Below are positions 10,886-19,314 of a DNA stretch of 64,000 nucleotides, piece by piece. The stretch's first letter is position 1; each line of letters opens with the position of its first letter. Below the pieces are notes generated by a model. It made no database searches. It saw only the letters and a list, made by a program, of their open reading frames with translations, and was not told the DNA's origin. The translations under genes and the position numbers were made by a program. The stretch spans positions 62,001-126,000 of the forward strand of contig CAXTAT010000003.1 in NCBI GenBank assembly GCA_964242415.1. Reading direction: 5' to 3'. The stretch comes from DASWOJ01 sp964242415. Its GTDB lineage: Bacteria > Pseudomonadota > Alphaproteobacteria > Acetobacterales > Acetobacteraceae.

Positions 10886-12013
10886 TCAAGCGGGGGCGAT
10901 GCATCCCAGGGCAGCGCGGATGCCGTCATCGCCGGGCAGCCCACCCAGCGGAAACAGCCGGTTCACATGCCCCATCTTGCGCCCAGGCCGCGCCTCCGCC
11001 TTGCCATACAAATGCGGGATCAGCCCCGGCGTCGCCACGATGGCCGGCCACAACGCCGTCTCCTCCGGCCCCACCAGATTCTTCATCACCGCATCCGCGT
11101 GCCGGCGGCCCGGCGGCAGCGGCAGGCCAGTGACGGCCCGGACATGCAGCTCGAACTGGCTGGCCGGGCAGGCATCGATGGTCCAATGGCCGGAGTTGTG
11201 CGGGCGCGGCGCGATCTCGTTCACCAGCACCCGCCCGCCGCGCACGAACATCTCAACCGCCAGCAGCCCGACCAGGCCCAGCCGGTCGGCGATGCGCCAG
11301 GCTACGTGCTGCGCCTCCACCGCCGTCCCCGGCGGCACGCGGGCCGGCGCCAGTGTCAGGTCCAGGATGCCGTTGCGGTGGCGGTTCTCCATCACGTCGA
11401 ACACCGTCCCGGCGCCGTCCGCTCCACGGGCGACGATGGCGCTGATCTCGCAGGCATAGTCAATAAAACCCTCTAAAATTAAAGGTTTCGGATCCAGCGC
11501 CGCCCAGGCAGCCTCCAGGTCGGCGGCCTCGCGCAGCACGGCCTGGCCCTTGCCGTCGTAACCCAGCCGGGTGGTTTTCAGCACCGCAGGCAGGCCCAAC
11601 GCAGCCACGGCGCCGTGCAGTTCCCCCAAGCTCGCCACGGTGCGCCACGGCGCGGTGGGAACCCCGGCATCGCCCAGGAACGCCTTCTCCGCCACCCGGT
11701 CCTGGCTGATCCGCAGCACGGTGGGCGACGGGTGCACCGGCCGCAGCGACGCCAGCAAATCCAGCCCGGCGGCGCTCACGTTCTCGAACTCAAAGGTAAT
11801 CACGTCCACGGCATCCGCAAAGGCGCGCAGTGCCGCAGGGTCCTCGTAGTCGCCCAGCGTCGTGCCGGCAGACACCTGGCTGGCTGGGCTGCACCGCTCC
11901 GGCGTCAGGATGTGGCACCGATACCCCAAACGAGCGGCAGCCAGCGCGGACATGCGCCCCAACTGGCCGCCGCCGATGATGCCGATAGTGGCATTGGGCG
12001 GAAGCGCGCTCAA
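10886..12013 (-). CDS. purK: 5-(carboxyamino)imidazole ribonucleotide synthase PurK
   Basis: 375 residues; an ATP-grasp enzyme of purine biosynthesis that makes N5-CAIR from AIR, bicarbonate and ATP. The N-terminal nucleotide fold is clear ([20 protein letters not shown]), as are the ATP-grasp core ([19 protein letters not shown]) and the [20 protein letters not shown] motif. No ATG or GTG fits the conserved start, but a TTG at 12013 overlaps the purE stop (TTGA), so I propose a TTG start with translational coupling. Gene order purE-purK is the common one. Confidence 0.92.
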   Translation of the reverse strand: MSALPPNATIGIIGGGQLGRMSALAAARLGYRCHILTPERCSPASQVSAGTTLGDYEDPAALRAFADAVDVITFEFENVSAAGLDLLASLRPVHPSPTVLRISQDRVAEKAFLGDAGVPTAPWRTVASLGELHGAVAALGLPAVLKTTRLGYDGKGQAVLREAADLEAAWAALDPKPLILEGFIDYACEISAIVARGADGAGTVFDVMENRHRNGILDLTLAPARVPPGTAVEAQHVAWRIADRLGLVGLLAVEMFVRGGRVLVNEIAPRPHNSGHWTIDACPASQFELHVRAVTGLPLPPGRRHADAVMKNLVGPEETALWPAIVATPGLIPHLYGKAEARPGRKMGHVNRLFPLGGLPGDDGIRAALGCIAPA

Positions 12014-12507
12014 GCCGCGGGGCTGGCGTCTGGAGCATCGGCGACGGCGGCGGTCTGCTCCGCCCGCAAGGCGTCCAACCGACGCGCCAGGGCCGGGTCC
12101 GTCGTCGCCAGCATCGCCGCCGCCAGCAGCCCGGCGTTGACCGCGCCCGCCCGGCCGATGGCCAGCGTCCCCACCGGGATGCCAGCCGGCATCTGCACGA
12201 TGGACAGCAGGCTGTCCATTCCCTTCAAGGCATGGGACTCGATCGGCACGCCCAGCACCGGCACGGGGGTCCAAGCCGCGCACATGCCCGGCAGGTGCGC
12301 TGCCCCGCCAGCCCCGGCGATGATCGCCCGCAACCCGCGCGCCCGGGCGGTGCGGGCATACTCCGCCAAGCGGTCCGGGGTGCGGTGGGCCGAGACGATC
12401 CGCACCTCATGCGGCACGTCCAACCGGGTCAGCACCTCCGCCGCGTGCTGCATCGTGGGCCAGTCCGACTGGCTGCCCATGATGACTCCCACCAGGGGGT
12501 CCGCCAT
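12010..12507 (-). CDS. purE: N5-carboxyaminoimidazole ribonucleotide mutase PurE
   Basis: 165 residues. It converts N5-CAIR to CAIR, the step after PurK. Family features are [17 protein letters not shown] near the N-terminus, [16 protein letters not shown] with the catalytic His, and [23 protein letters not shown] 12507 ([16 protein letters not shown]) is the conserved start; the extra upstream frame reads through repeat DNA and is rejected. Its TGA overlaps the TTG of purK. Confidence 0.95.
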   Translation of the reverse strand: MADPLVGVIMGSQSDWPTMQHAAEVLTRLDVPHEVRIVSAHRTPDRLAEYARTARARGLRAIIAGAGGAAHLPGMCAAWTPVPVLGVPIESHALKGMDSLLSIVQMPAGIPVGTLAIGRAGAVNAGLLAAAMLATTDPALARRLDALRAEQTAAVADAPDASPAA

Positions 12508-12569
12508 CAGCCGGCGCCGACTGACGCCAACCGCCTTTGACCCTGACCGTTGCCGTCCCGAGCCACACC

Positions 12570-12664
12570 GACATTGCGAGCCGGCTCCGGCGCGGCAATC
12601 CAGGGGGTAAGCCCCGCGCTCGCCACCCTGGATCGCCACGCCGCAAGCACGGCCCGCAATGACA
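12570..12664. repeat. inverted-repeat element with TTGCGAG / GGCAATCCAG arms, copy 1
   Basis: The left arm (about 12571-12606: CATTGCGAGCCGG... CGGCAATCCAGGGGG) is nearly the reverse complement of the right arm (about 12624-12664: CACCCTGGATCGCC... GCCCGCAATGAC). The whole can fold into one long imperfect hairpin of about 95 bases. Related elements occur at 41287-41385 and 57888-57992. No coding capacity. The stretch 12508-12793 holds only this element and the tandem repeat that follows. Confidence 0.75.
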
Positions 12665-12707
12665 CCAAGGCTTCACCGGTCAGCCTCAGAGACGGTCGAT
12701 GCAACAC

Positions 12708-12811
12708 AAGCATCAGGCGATGCTGTCTGGAGCGAAGCATCAAGCGATGCTGTCTGGAGCCAAGCATCAAGCGATGCTGTCCGGAGCCAAGCATCAAGCG
12801 ATGCTGTCCGG
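12708..12811. repeat. 27-base tandem repeat, four copies
   Basis: Four copies of a 27-base unit start at 12708, 12735, 12762 and 12789; the unit contains AGCATCAAGCGATGCT, a 6-bp stem with a 4-base loop. Units differ by one to three bases and the last is incomplete. The last copy contains the stop codon (12794-12796) of the minus-strand DUF465 gene, so the array looks like repeated duplication of that gene's 3' end. The plus-strand frame through it (repeating KHQAMLSGA) is probably not a gene. Confidence 0.85.
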
Positions 12812-12994
12812 GATCAGCCGGCTCTCCAGCCAGGACAGTTCATCCTTCAGCAGCAGCTTGCGCTTCTTCAGCCGCTGCAGGTGCAACTGGTCGGTCCCAG
12901 CCTCGGACAGCCGGGCGATCACGGTATCGAGGTCGCGGTGCTCGCTCCGCAGCTCGTGCAGTTGGCGCAGCAGGGAATCACGGTCGGTCAACAT
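12794..12994 (-). CDS. DUF465 (YdcH-like) small protein
   Basis: 66 residues starting MLTDRDSLLRQLHELRSEHR and ending with a Lys/Leu-rich helix (LQRLKKRKLLLKDELSWLE). A two-helix hairpin with a conserved LKKxKLxLKDE segment is the DUF465/YdcH pattern, widespread in Proteobacteria and of unknown function. It is divergent from a second DUF465 gene at 13163. Its last codons and stop coincide with one unit of the 27-base tandem repeat. The start at ATG 12994 is chosen from the family length. Confidence 0.85.
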   Translation of the reverse strand: MLTDRDSLLRQLHELRSEHRDLDTVIARLSEAGTDQLHLQRLKKRKLLLKDELSWLESRLIPDSIA

Positions 12995-13162
12995 GGGACC
13001 GGCATACCATGCTCGATCCTGTGATGCCACGCGCCGGTTGCCGGCGCCCGTAACGGGCGATTCATGTGGCAATGGCAAGTTGGAGGGGATTACCGTTCCG
13101 TGGCGCCCGCTGGCAACGGCAGGCGTGACAGAGCGCACGATCCCACCTTTGAAGGAGGCACC

Positions 13163-13330
13163 ATGAGCCTGCAATCCCGCATCGAAAGCCTGAAAGGCCG
13201 CCACGCGGTCCTCGAGACCCGCATCGCGGACGAGGACCACCGGCCCAGGCCGAACGGCGACGCCTTGCAGCGCCTCAAAGTCGAGAAATTGCACCTGAAG
13301 GAGGAAATGGAGCGGCTGAGCAAGAACTAG
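13163..13330 (+). CDS. DUF465 (YdcH-like) small protein
   Basis: 55 residues: MSLQSRIESLKGRHAVLETR, a variable middle, then LQRLKVEKLHLKEEMERLSK, the DUF465 helical signature. The start at 13163 is well supported by GAAGGAGG at 13151-13158. The upstream in-frame extension has no homology and is rejected. It ends 14 bases before a strong bidirectional stem-loop. With the gene at 12794-12994 it forms a divergent pair of the same family. Confidence 0.88.
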   Translation: MSLQSRIESLKGRHAVLETRIADEDHRPRPNGDALQRLKVEKLHLKEEMERLSKN

Positions 13331-13344
13331 CCGCCACTTGATGC

Positions 13345-13383
13345 GCCACCCCGGACCGGCGCTCGCAGCCGGGCCGGGGTGGC
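13345..13383. terminator. bidirectional stem-loop between DUF465 gene and trcR
   Basis: A 16-base stem with one mismatch (GCCACCCCGGACCGGC at 13345-13360 against 13368-13383) encloses the loop GCTCGCA. It lies between two convergent genes, so it probably serves both as a terminator. No clear T-run is present on either side. Confidence 0.7.
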
Positions 13384-13390
13384 TGCCGGC

Positions 13391-13972
13391 CTAGGCGGCC
13401 TCTTCGGTCTCCAACGGCGGCGGGGGCACCGGCACGGCATGCCCTTCTCGCGCCAGGCGGTCATTGGCCTGCTGCACCATCGCATTCAGGTCGGTCTGGC
13501 TGCACAGCCCCAGGATCACCGGATCGCGCGGCTTGATGTTGGCGCTGTTCCAGTGGCTGCGCTCGCGGACCTTCTGGATGGTGTCCTTGGTGGTGCCCAG
13601 CAGCTTGATCACCTGCGCCTCGCTAAGCTGCGGGAAGTTGCGCAGCACGAACGCGATGCCGTCCGGGCGGTCATTGCGCTTGGCAACCGGCGTATACCGG
13701 GCGCCACGGCCGCGCTTGTTGATCGGGTTGTTCGGCGGCGTCAGCTTAAGCCGTGCCGCCGCGTCCTTCTCGCACCGGGCGATCTCCGCCGCAGTCACCT
13801 GCATGTTGGCGACCGGGTCATATCCGACGATGCCCTGCGCCACCTCGCCATCGGCGATGGCCTGCACCTCCAGCGGATGCATGCCGCAGAACTCGGCGAC
13901 CTGGGTGAAGGTGAGGGCAGTCTTCTCGATCATCCACACGGCTGTGGCCTTGGGCATCAGGGGCAGGGTCAT
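13391..13972 (-). CDS. trcR: DUF1013 cell-cycle transcription regulator TrcR
   Basis: 193 residues with the DUF1013 core: KATAVWMIEKTALTFTQVAE, FCGMHPLEVQAIADGEVAQG and FVLRNFPQLSEAQVIKLLGT, helix-turn-helix-like segments conserved across alphaproteobacteria. The Caulobacter homologue, TrcR, associates with RNA polymerase and affects cell-cycle gene expression. The ATG at 13972 (MTLPLMPKATAVWMIEKTAL) matches the family start, and the upstream 36 codons are not conserved. The C-terminus is Pro-rich (PVPPPPLETEEAA). It is convergent with the DUF465 gene and divergent from a DUF1192 gene. The window also carries ccrM, another cell-cycle factor. Confidence 0.9.
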   Translation of the reverse strand: MTLPLMPKATAVWMIEKTALTFTQVAEFCGMHPLEVQAIADGEVAQGIVGYDPVANMQVTAAEIARCEKDAAARLKLTPPNNPINKRGRGARYTPVAKRNDRPDGIAFVLRNFPQLSEAQVIKLLGTTKDTIQKVRERSHWNSANIKPRDPVILGLCSQTDLNAMVQQANDRLAREGHAVPVPPPPLETEEAA

Positions 13973-14103
13973 GGAGGTATGTCCTTCGGCGCCGCGCGCC
14001 GGGTCGGCGGGCAGGGCGGTCGATTGCAAGGAGGATCGGCGATATGGACCCTTGGCGTCGCAGGGGTCAAGAACGATCATGTTACGAACTTGGAGGAACG
14101 CCC

Positions 14104-14295
14104 ATGCTGCCAGGAGACGAGGACGGCCCCCGTCCGCAACCCAAGTTGGCGTCGCCGCCGCTCGACCCCCTCGGCGTCGCCGAGTTGCGGGGCTACATCA
14201 CCGAGCTTCGCGCCGAAATCGCGCGGGCGGAGGCAGCCATCGCCCGCAAGCAGGATCACCGCAGCGCCGCCGACAGCGTCTTCCGACGGCCATAG
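14104..14295 (+). CDS. DUF1192 family protein
   Basis: 63 residues. The pattern PPLDPLGVAELRGYITELRA followed by EIARAEAAIARKQDHRSAAD and a terminal Phe-Arg-Arg-Pro is the DUF1192 signature: a short helix, a DPL-hydrophobic motif and an amphipathic helix. The family is small, soluble, alphaproteobacterial and uncharacterised. It sits divergently from trcR (131-base gap) and ends just before a stem-loop shared with the convergent hsp20 gene. Confidence 0.85.
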   Translation: MLPGDEDGPRPQPKLASPPLDPLGVAELRGYITELRAEIARAEAAIARKQDHRSAADSVFRRP

Positions 14296-14308
14296 CCCAA
14301 ACATGAAA

Positions 14309-14331
14309 GGGGCCGGGATGACCCCGGCCCC
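14309..14331. terminator. stem-loop between DUF1192 gene and hsp20
   Basis: GGGGCCGGG (14309-14317) pairs with CCCGGCCCC (14323-14331) across a five-base loop, between two convergent genes, 14 bases after the DUF1192 stop. The trailing CTCCGTCTCTT is only weakly T-rich. Likely a bidirectional terminator. Confidence 0.65.
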
Positions 14332-14375
14332 CTCCGTCTCTTGATGCCGTCAGGACCGCCTAAGCGGCAATCCCA

Positions 14376-14855
14376 TCAGGCAGCCTGGGCAGCGTCCGTC
14401 GCAGGCTGCGCATCGTTCGCGATCGCCGGGGCAGCAACGCTGCTGTTGATGGCGATGCGGCGGGGCTTCAGGGCCTCGGGCACGACGCGCTTCAGGCCAA
14501 CATGCAGCAGGCCGTTCAGCAGCTCGGCGCCGTCCACGACGATGTGGTCAGCCAGTGCGAACCGGCGCTCGAACGCGCGGCCGGCGATGCCGCGGTGCAG
14601 GACCTCACCCTTGACGGTCTCGGGCTTCACCCGGCCGGCGATGACCAGGGTGTTCTCCTTGACCATCATCTCCAAGTCGTCCTCGCCGAACCCGGCCACA
14701 GCCATGGTCAGCCGATAGCTGTCATCGCCCGTGCGCTCGATGTTGTAGGGAGGATAGGACGGCGCCGAGGGGCTTTCCTGCGCGGCATCCATAAGGCGGG
14801 CCAAACGGTCGAAGCCGATGGCGGTACGGAACAGTGGCGTAAAGTCGTAGGTCAC
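14376..14855 (-). CDS. Hsp20 family small heat-shock protein (IbpA-like)
   Basis: 159 residues. The alpha-crystallin domain is visible: YPPYNIERTGDDSYRLTMAV, then FGEDDLEMMVKENTLVIAGR, and GIAGRAFERRFALADHIVVD. The start is FTPLFRTAIGFDRLARLMDA, as in IbpA-type chaperones. These ATP-independent holdases bind unfolding proteins during heat stress. I place the start at GTG 14855 because GGAGG lies about seven bases upstream and the encoded TYDFTPLFRTAIG is the conserved N-terminus. The C-terminus ends in an Ala-rich tail without a clear I-x-I/V. Confidence 0.9.
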   Translation of the reverse strand: MTYDFTPLFRTAIGFDRLARLMDAAQESPSAPSYPPYNIERTGDDSYRLTMAVAGFGEDDLEMMVKENTLVIAGRVKPETVKGEVLHRGIAGRAFERRFALADHIVVDGAELLNGLLHVGLKRVVPEALKPRRIAINSSVAAPAIANDAQPATDAAQAA

Positions 14856-14963
14856 AGTAAACCTCCAATGAAGCAAGGTCAGTCCAGAGGGTTGCCCAAA
14901 CGGGCCAACCCGATTCAATCCCCGATGCCTCGCATGAGCGCATCGGACAGACCTGAAATGAGC

Positions 14964-14997
14964 AGCGCCGCCCCCCGGTTCAAGAGGGGACGGCGCT
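14964..14997 (-). terminator. stem-loop after rpmE
   Basis: On the minus strand AGCGCCGTCCCC (14997-14986) can pair with GGGGGGCGGCGCT (14976-14964) around a loop of about nine bases, 34 bases after the rpmE stop. A T-run is absent. It separates rpmE from the downstream hsp20 gene. Confidence 0.55.
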
Positions 14998-15031
14998 TCC
15001 TGCCTGCAAACGATGGACGTTGCGCTGCGGC

Positions 15032-15256
15032 TTACTTCCGCATCCCCAGCCCGGCGAACTTCTTGTTGAACTTGGCGACCTGGCCGCCGGTGTCCATCAT
15101 GCGCTGCACACCGGTCCAGGCCGGGTGGGACTTCGGGTCGATGTCCAGGCGCATGGTGTCCCCGGCCTTGCCGGCGCAGGTCTTGGTCTTGAACGTGGTG
15201 CCATCGGTCATGATGACGGTGATCTCGTGATACTCGGGATGAATGCCGGGCTTCAT
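15032..15256 (-). CDS. rpmE: 50S ribosomal protein L31
   Basis: 74 residues: [20 protein letters not shown], the Asp-Ile-Asp-Pro-x-x-His-Pro-Ala-Trp-Thr-Gly motif, and the C-terminal [15 protein letters not shown], all standard for bacterial L31. It lacks the Cys-x-x-Cys pairs of zinc-binding L31 (one lone Cys remains), so it is the C-minus type. The ATG at 15256 is the conserved start; the longer upstream frame is not homologous. It has its own stem-loop downstream. Confidence 0.95.
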   Translation of the reverse strand: MKPGIHPEYHEITVIMTDGTTFKTKTCAGKAGDTMRLDIDPKSHPAWTGVQRMMDTGGQVAKFNKKFAGLGMRK

Positions 15257-15463
15257 GGCGCGTCCTTGCTGATGCCGCCGATACCGACCGGCAGCGGAAA
15301 CCCGGGGTATAGGCGTCCGCCGCCGCACCCCGCAAGCTGTCTCCAACGCAGCAGCGCCTGCATCTGAAACGAATCCCCGGTCACTCCGACCCAACCACCG
15401 GTCCCTCGGCGCCGGCCCAGCCGTGATCCCCCTGCAGACTACCCGGTGATGGTTGCCAGCACC

Positions 15464-17257
15464 TTAACTGGCCAACCCCTCGACCGGCAGACTGGCCCCG
15501 CCTGGAGCCGCCTCGCGCCCGGCAGGCCACGCCCCAAGCTGCGCATCATGCAGCCGCCGATAGGCGCCACCCTGCGCCATCAGCTCGGCATGGCCACCCT
15601 GTTCGGCCACCCCCGCCCCGCCGCTCCCCAGGCGGTCCACCACCACGATGCGGTCGGCGCCCTGGATGGTCGCCAGCCGGTGGGCGATCACCAGCGTCGT
15701 CCGCCCCTGCGACAGCTCGGCCAGCGACGCCTGGATCGCCCGCTCCGTCTCGCTGTCCAGCGCCGAGGTCGCCTCGTCCAGGATCAGGATCGCCGGGTCC
15801 TTCAGGAACATCCGCGCAATCGCCAGACGCTGCTTCTGCCCGCCCGACAGCCGCACGCCGCGCTCGCCCACCACGGTGTCCATGCCGTCCGGCATCGCGG
15901 CTATGGTCTCGGCCAGGCGGGCGCGGTGGGCGGCGTCGGCCACCTCGGCATCCGTGGCCCCCAGCCGGCCATAGCGGATGTTGTCCCCGATGCTGCCGCC
16001 GAACAGGAACGGGTCCTGCTGCACGATGCCGATGTTGGCCCGCAGCGACGCCAGGGTCATCGCCCGCACGTCGATGCCGTCGATGGTGATGCGCCCCCCA
16101 TCCACGTCGTAGAACCGCGGCAGCAGGGAACACAGCGTCGTCTTGCCCGCCCCGGACGGACCCACGAACGCCACCGTCTGCCCGGCCGGGATCGCCAGGT
16201 CCACCCGGTCCAGCACCGGCCGCCCAGAACCATAGCCAAACGTCACCGCCTCATACCGGATGTCGCCGCGCAACCCACCCACCGCCGCCGCCCCAGCCCG
16301 GTCCTGCACGTCCGGCGCCACCGCCAGGAGCGCCAGGTACCGCCCGAACCCGGCAATTCCCTTAGGATAGGTCTCCATCACCGAGGCGATCTTCTCCACC
16401 GGCCGAAAGAACACCGCCACCAGCAGCAGGAATCCGACGAACCCGCCATTGGACAACTGCCCGTGCAGCACGAACCAGGTGCCCGCCACCATCACCAGCA
16501 ACTGCGTCAGCCGCATCGACAGGTAGTTCAGCGACGTGCTGGCCGCCATGATCCGATACGCGTCGAGCTTGGTCGCGCGATACCGGGCGTTGTCCCCGGC
16601 GAACAGGCGGCTCTCATGCGCCTCCCGCCCGAACGCCTGCACGACGCGGATGCCGCCGACCGTCTCCTCGATCCGCGCGTTGAACTCCCCCACGCGCCGG
16701 AACAGCGACTGCCAGTTGCGGGTCATCCGCGCGCCATACCGGCTGGACAGCCCGGCGGTGACCGGCACGACAACGGTCGTCAGCAACGCCAGCCGCGGCT
16801 GCACGGCGAACATCAGCAGGAACGCGCCGAGGAACGTCATCACCGCGATGAACAGGTCCTCGGGCCCGTGGTGCGCGACCTCGCCGACCTCCTCCAGGTC
16901 CTTGGTCAGGCGGGCGACCAGGTGCCCCGTCTTCTGGCCGTCGAAGAAGCGGAACGACAGGCGCTGCAGGTGATCGAACGCCCGGCGGCGCATCTCCGTC
17001 TCGATGTTGATGCCGAGCATGTGGCCCCAATAGGTCACGACCCCCATCAGCGCGGTGTTGACCAGATAAACCGCCAGCAGCCCAATGGACGCGAGCACGA
17101 TCAAGCCCCAATCGGCGCCGGGCAGCAGGTCGTCCACAAACGACCGCACGGCCATGGGGAAGCCAAGCTCCAGCAGCCCCGACACCACGGCGCAGCCAAA
17201 GTCGATCAGGAACAGCCGCCGGTGCGGCCGGTAATACGCAAGGAACTGTCCGAGCAT
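15464..17257 (-). CDS. ABC transporter, fused permease and ATPase (MsbA-like exporter)
   Basis: 597 residues: an N-terminal type IV exporter membrane domain with six hydrophobic segments (about residues 15-310), including the coupling-helix region EMRRRAFDHLQRLSFRFFD, and a C-terminal ATPase. Walker A is FVGPSGAGKTTLCSLLPRFY, the Q-loop VQQDPFLFG, the signature RLSGGQKQRLAIARM and Walker B ILILDEATSALDSE. It is a half-transporter expected to homodimerise and flip a lipid or lipophilic molecule outwards; the substrate is unknown. No lipid A biosynthesis gene is adjacent, so calling it msbA would be unsafe. A palindromic repeat lies 22 bases upstream. Confidence 0.9.
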   Translation of the reverse strand: MLGQFLAYYRPHRRLFLIDFGCAVVSGLLELGFPMAVRSFVDDLLPGADWGLIVLASIGLLAVYLVNTALMGVVTYWGHMLGINIETEMRRRAFDHLQRLSFRFFDGQKTGHLVARLTKDLEEVGEVAHHGPEDLFIAVMTFLGAFLLMFAVQPRLALLTTVVVPVTAGLSSRYGARMTRNWQSLFRRVGEFNARIEETVGGIRVVQAFGREAHESRLFAGDNARYRATKLDAYRIMAASTSLNYLSMRLTQLLVMVAGTWFVLHGQLSNGGFVGFLLLVAVFFRPVEKIASVMETYPKGIAGFGRYLALLAVAPDVQDRAGAAAVGGLRGDIRYEAVTFGYGSGRPVLDRVDLAIPAGQTVAFVGPSGAGKTTLCSLLPRFYDVDGGRITIDGIDVRAMTLASLRANIGIVQQDPFLFGGSIGDNIRYGRLGATDAEVADAAHRARLAETIAAMPDGMDTVVGERGVRLSGGQKQRLAIARMFLKDPAILILDEATSALDSETERAIQASLAELSQGRTTLVIAHRLATIQGADRIVVVDRLGSGGAGVAEQGGHAELMAQGGAYRRLHDAQLGAWPAGREAAPGGASLPVEGLAS

Positions 17258-17278
17258 GACTTCAACCCACTATCTTCT

Positions 17279-17311
17279 CCCTCTCCCTTCGGGAGAGGGC
17301 CGGGGTGAGGG
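17279..17311 (+). repeat. dispersed 33-base palindromic repeat, copy B
   Basis: CCCTCTCC-CTTC-GGGAGAGGG plus CCGGGGTGAGGG, one base different from the commonest form. It lies between the serine hydrolase gene and the ABC transporter gene, both on the minus strand, and so is upstream of the transporter. A degenerate inverted partner (CACCCCGCCCCGGGAGGGGC) may be present near 17390-17412. Confidence 0.8.
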
Positions 17312-17419
17312 AAGCGGCAAGCGCCAAGTCCGCAAGACACGGAGCCGAACGTGCCCCCGCATCAAAAAGCGCAGCAACCGCTAAACCCCCACCACCCCGC
17401 CCCGGGAGGGGCAGCAACG

Positions 17420-18646
17420 TCAGTCGGTCAGCGCCGCATAGGTCAGCACGCGCAGCTCCTTGCGGATCGGATACGTCGAGGACGGCGTAAGCTGCGTCAG
17501 CATCACCACCGCCATGTCCTCCACCGGATCGATCCAGAACGCCGTGCTGGCCGCCCCGCCCCAGGCATACTCGCCGGGGCTGCCGACGATCTGCGCCCGC
17601 GCCGGGTCGAGCATCACCGAGAACCCCAAGCCAAAGCCAATCCCCTCAAAGCTGCTTTCGCTGAACCGCGCCTGCCCCATCGCCGCCATGTCGCCGCGCA
17701 GGTGGTTGCTGGTCATCAGGGCGACCGTCTTGCGCCCCAGCAGCCGCTCGCCCGCCAGCGCCCCGCCGCCCAGCATCATCCGGCAGAACCGCAGGTAGTC
17801 CCCGGCGGTGGACACCAGCCCGCCGCCGCCCGACTGGATGGCGCGCGGTTGGGCAAATCGGCCGGCCGGCGGGTCGTCGATCAGCGTCAACCCGCCCTCC
17901 GAGGTGGGAGCATAATTCGCAGCAAACCGCGGCATCTGCTGTGGCCCCGCATGGAACGCGGTGTCCGCCATGCCCAACGGCGCCAGCACCCGGCTGTGCA
18001 GGAACTCGCCGAACCCCTGGCCGGACAGCACCGCGACCAGGTGGCCCACCACGTCGGTGGCGATGCTGTAGTTCCAGGCCGCCCCAGGCTGCGCCAGCAG
18101 CGGCATGGTTGCTGCAAGGTCAACGACTTCGGCCAGTGTCTTATCGGCGGTCTGGAAGTCCACGCCGCCCTCCCGGTACATGGCATCCACCGGCGTCGCG
18201 TTCATGAAGCCGTAGGTCAGCCCGCTGGTATGGGTCAGCAGGTCGCGGTAGGTGATGCCGCGGTCCGCCGGCACCGGGTCGCGGCCCTCGCCGTCCCACA
18301 CGTGCATCCGGGCAAAGGCGGGCAGCACGGCGCTGATCGGGTCGTCGAGCTGGAACCGCCCCTCCTCATACAGCATCATCAGCGCCACGCTCGCCAGCGG
18401 CTTGGTCATCGAGTAGATGCGCACCACGGTGTCCCACGCCATCGGCAGGCCGCGCTCCAGGTCGGCGTGGCCGCGGCAACCCTGATAGGCGACCTGCCCA
18501 TGCCGCATTACCGTCACCGACAGGCCCGGCAGCCGGCCGCTGTCCACCCAGCGCCCCATCCAGCCGTCGATCTTCGACAGGCGCGCGCCGGACAGGCCGA
18601 CCTCCTCAGGCAAGCCGATCTCCGCGGCCGGGGTAGCGACGTCCAT
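17420..18646 (-). CDS. serine hydrolase of the beta-lactamase / class C family
   Basis: 408 residues. The Ser-x-x-Lys catalytic motif is SMTK in VVRIYSMTKPLASVALMMLY (about residues 81-84), the Tyr of the second motif is in AWNYSIATDVVG, and a Gly-Gly triad (WGGAAST) takes the place of the KTG box. Such proteins are often carboxylesterases or peptidases rather than antibiotic resistance enzymes. No signal peptide is seen, so it is probably cytoplasmic. Translation probably starts at ATG 18646, with GGAGG just upstream. Confidence 0.88.
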   Translation of the reverse strand: MDVATPAAEIGLPEEVGLSGARLSKIDGWMGRWVDSGRLPGLSVTVMRHGQVAYQGCRGHADLERGLPMAWDTVVRIYSMTKPLASVALMMLYEEGRFQLDDPISAVLPAFARMHVWDGEGRDPVPADRGITYRDLLTHTSGLTYGFMNATPVDAMYREGGVDFQTADKTLAEVVDLAATMPLLAQPGAAWNYSIATDVVGHLVAVLSGQGFGEFLHSRVLAPLGMADTAFHAGPQQMPRFAANYAPTSEGGLTLIDDPPAGRFAQPRAIQSGGGGLVSTAGDYLRFCRMMLGGGALAGERLLGRKTVALMTSNHLRGDMAAMGQARFSESSFEGIGFGLGFSVMLDPARAQIVGSPGEYAWGGAASTAFWIDPVEDMAVVMLTQLTPSSTYPIRKELRVLTYAALTD

Positions 18647-18673
18647 GCGGTGTCCTCCGTTGCAGCCTCATCC

Positions 18674-18717
18674 AAGCCTGGCCCATCCAAAGCCTGGCCC
18701 ATTCAACCCTGGCATCC
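18674..18717. repeat. short imperfect tandem repeat upstream of the serine hydrolase gene
   Basis: Two near-identical units of AAGCCTGGCCCATCCA-type sequence and a third degenerate one follow one another between the divergent serine hydrolase and monooxygenase genes. Probably simple slippage; no regulatory role can be claimed. Confidence 0.5.
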
Positions 18718-18769
18718 TAGCCGGGTTCGCTCCGGCGTGGGATGCTGTGGCGTCAATTTGGAGCCTGCC

Positions 18770-19090
18770 ATGATCCACGTCATCGCCATGATCACGACAC
18801 AGCCAGGGATGCGCGACGCCGTGCTCCAGGAATTCCGCGCCAACGTGCCGAACGTGCTGGCCGAGGCCGGATGCATCGAGTACGGCCCCGCCATCGACAC
18901 GCCCTTGCCGGCCGCGGAAGGCGCGGCCATGCAGGCGAAGCTCGGCCCCGACACCTTCGCCGTCATCGAGAAGTGGGCCGACCTGCCCGCGTTGCAGGCG
19001 CACGCCGCATCACCGCACATGCTGGCCTATGGCGCCAAGGTGCGGCCCATGCTGGCCAGCCGCGCCGTCCACATCCTGTCCCCGGCGTAG
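18770..19090 (+). CDS. antibiotic biosynthesis monooxygenase (ABM) domain protein
   Basis: 106 residues, a single ABM ferredoxin-like domain: MIHVIAMITTQPGMRDAVLQ, then ANVPNVLAEAGCIEYGPAID, FAVIEKWADLPALQAHAASP and HMLAYGAKVRPML. Relatives such as YgiN are quinol monooxygenases; others are dimeric with unknown substrates. ATG 18770 has GGAG 8-11 bases upstream. It stands alone. The bases 19091-19314 after it show no supportable gene. Confidence 0.85.
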   Translation: MIHVIAMITTQPGMRDAVLQEFRANVPNVLAEAGCIEYGPAIDTPLPAAEGAAMQAKLGPDTFAVIEKWADLPALQAHAASPHMLAYGAKVRPMLASRAVHILSPA

Positions 19091-19314
19091 GATCGGGCGA
19101 GGGCCAGGCGCAATCAACCAGGGCCGCCGCATCGCTTCGTGTACGAAGCGCCGGGCCAGGCCAGGGGCACGCTGCCGGAACGCCACGGCCCCCGCCCCGC
19201 CGGGGACACGCAGGACCGCATCGCCCAACCACATCCAAGCCCCCCAGCGGCAACGGGCGTCACCCTGGCAGCGCCGCGCCGCCATGCTAAAGCCTGCCCG
19301 GCATGGAGGACCGC

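Noticed and set aside
12699..13166. Plus-strand frame with repeating KHQAMLSGA peptide
   Set aside because: It arises from the 27-base tandem array and continues antisense through a DUF465 gene; no independent support as a protein.
15464..17257. Calling the ABC exporter MsbA
   Set aside because: Fold and motifs fit, but no lipid A biosynthesis gene is adjacent and many similar half-exporters have other cargo.
15446..17308. A 620-codon open frame on the plus strand opposite the ABC transporter
   Set aside because: It is the antisense shadow of a clear ABC transporter; the composition (His/Arg/Pro/Gln runs) is typical of a G+C-rich shadow and it ends in a dispersed repeat.
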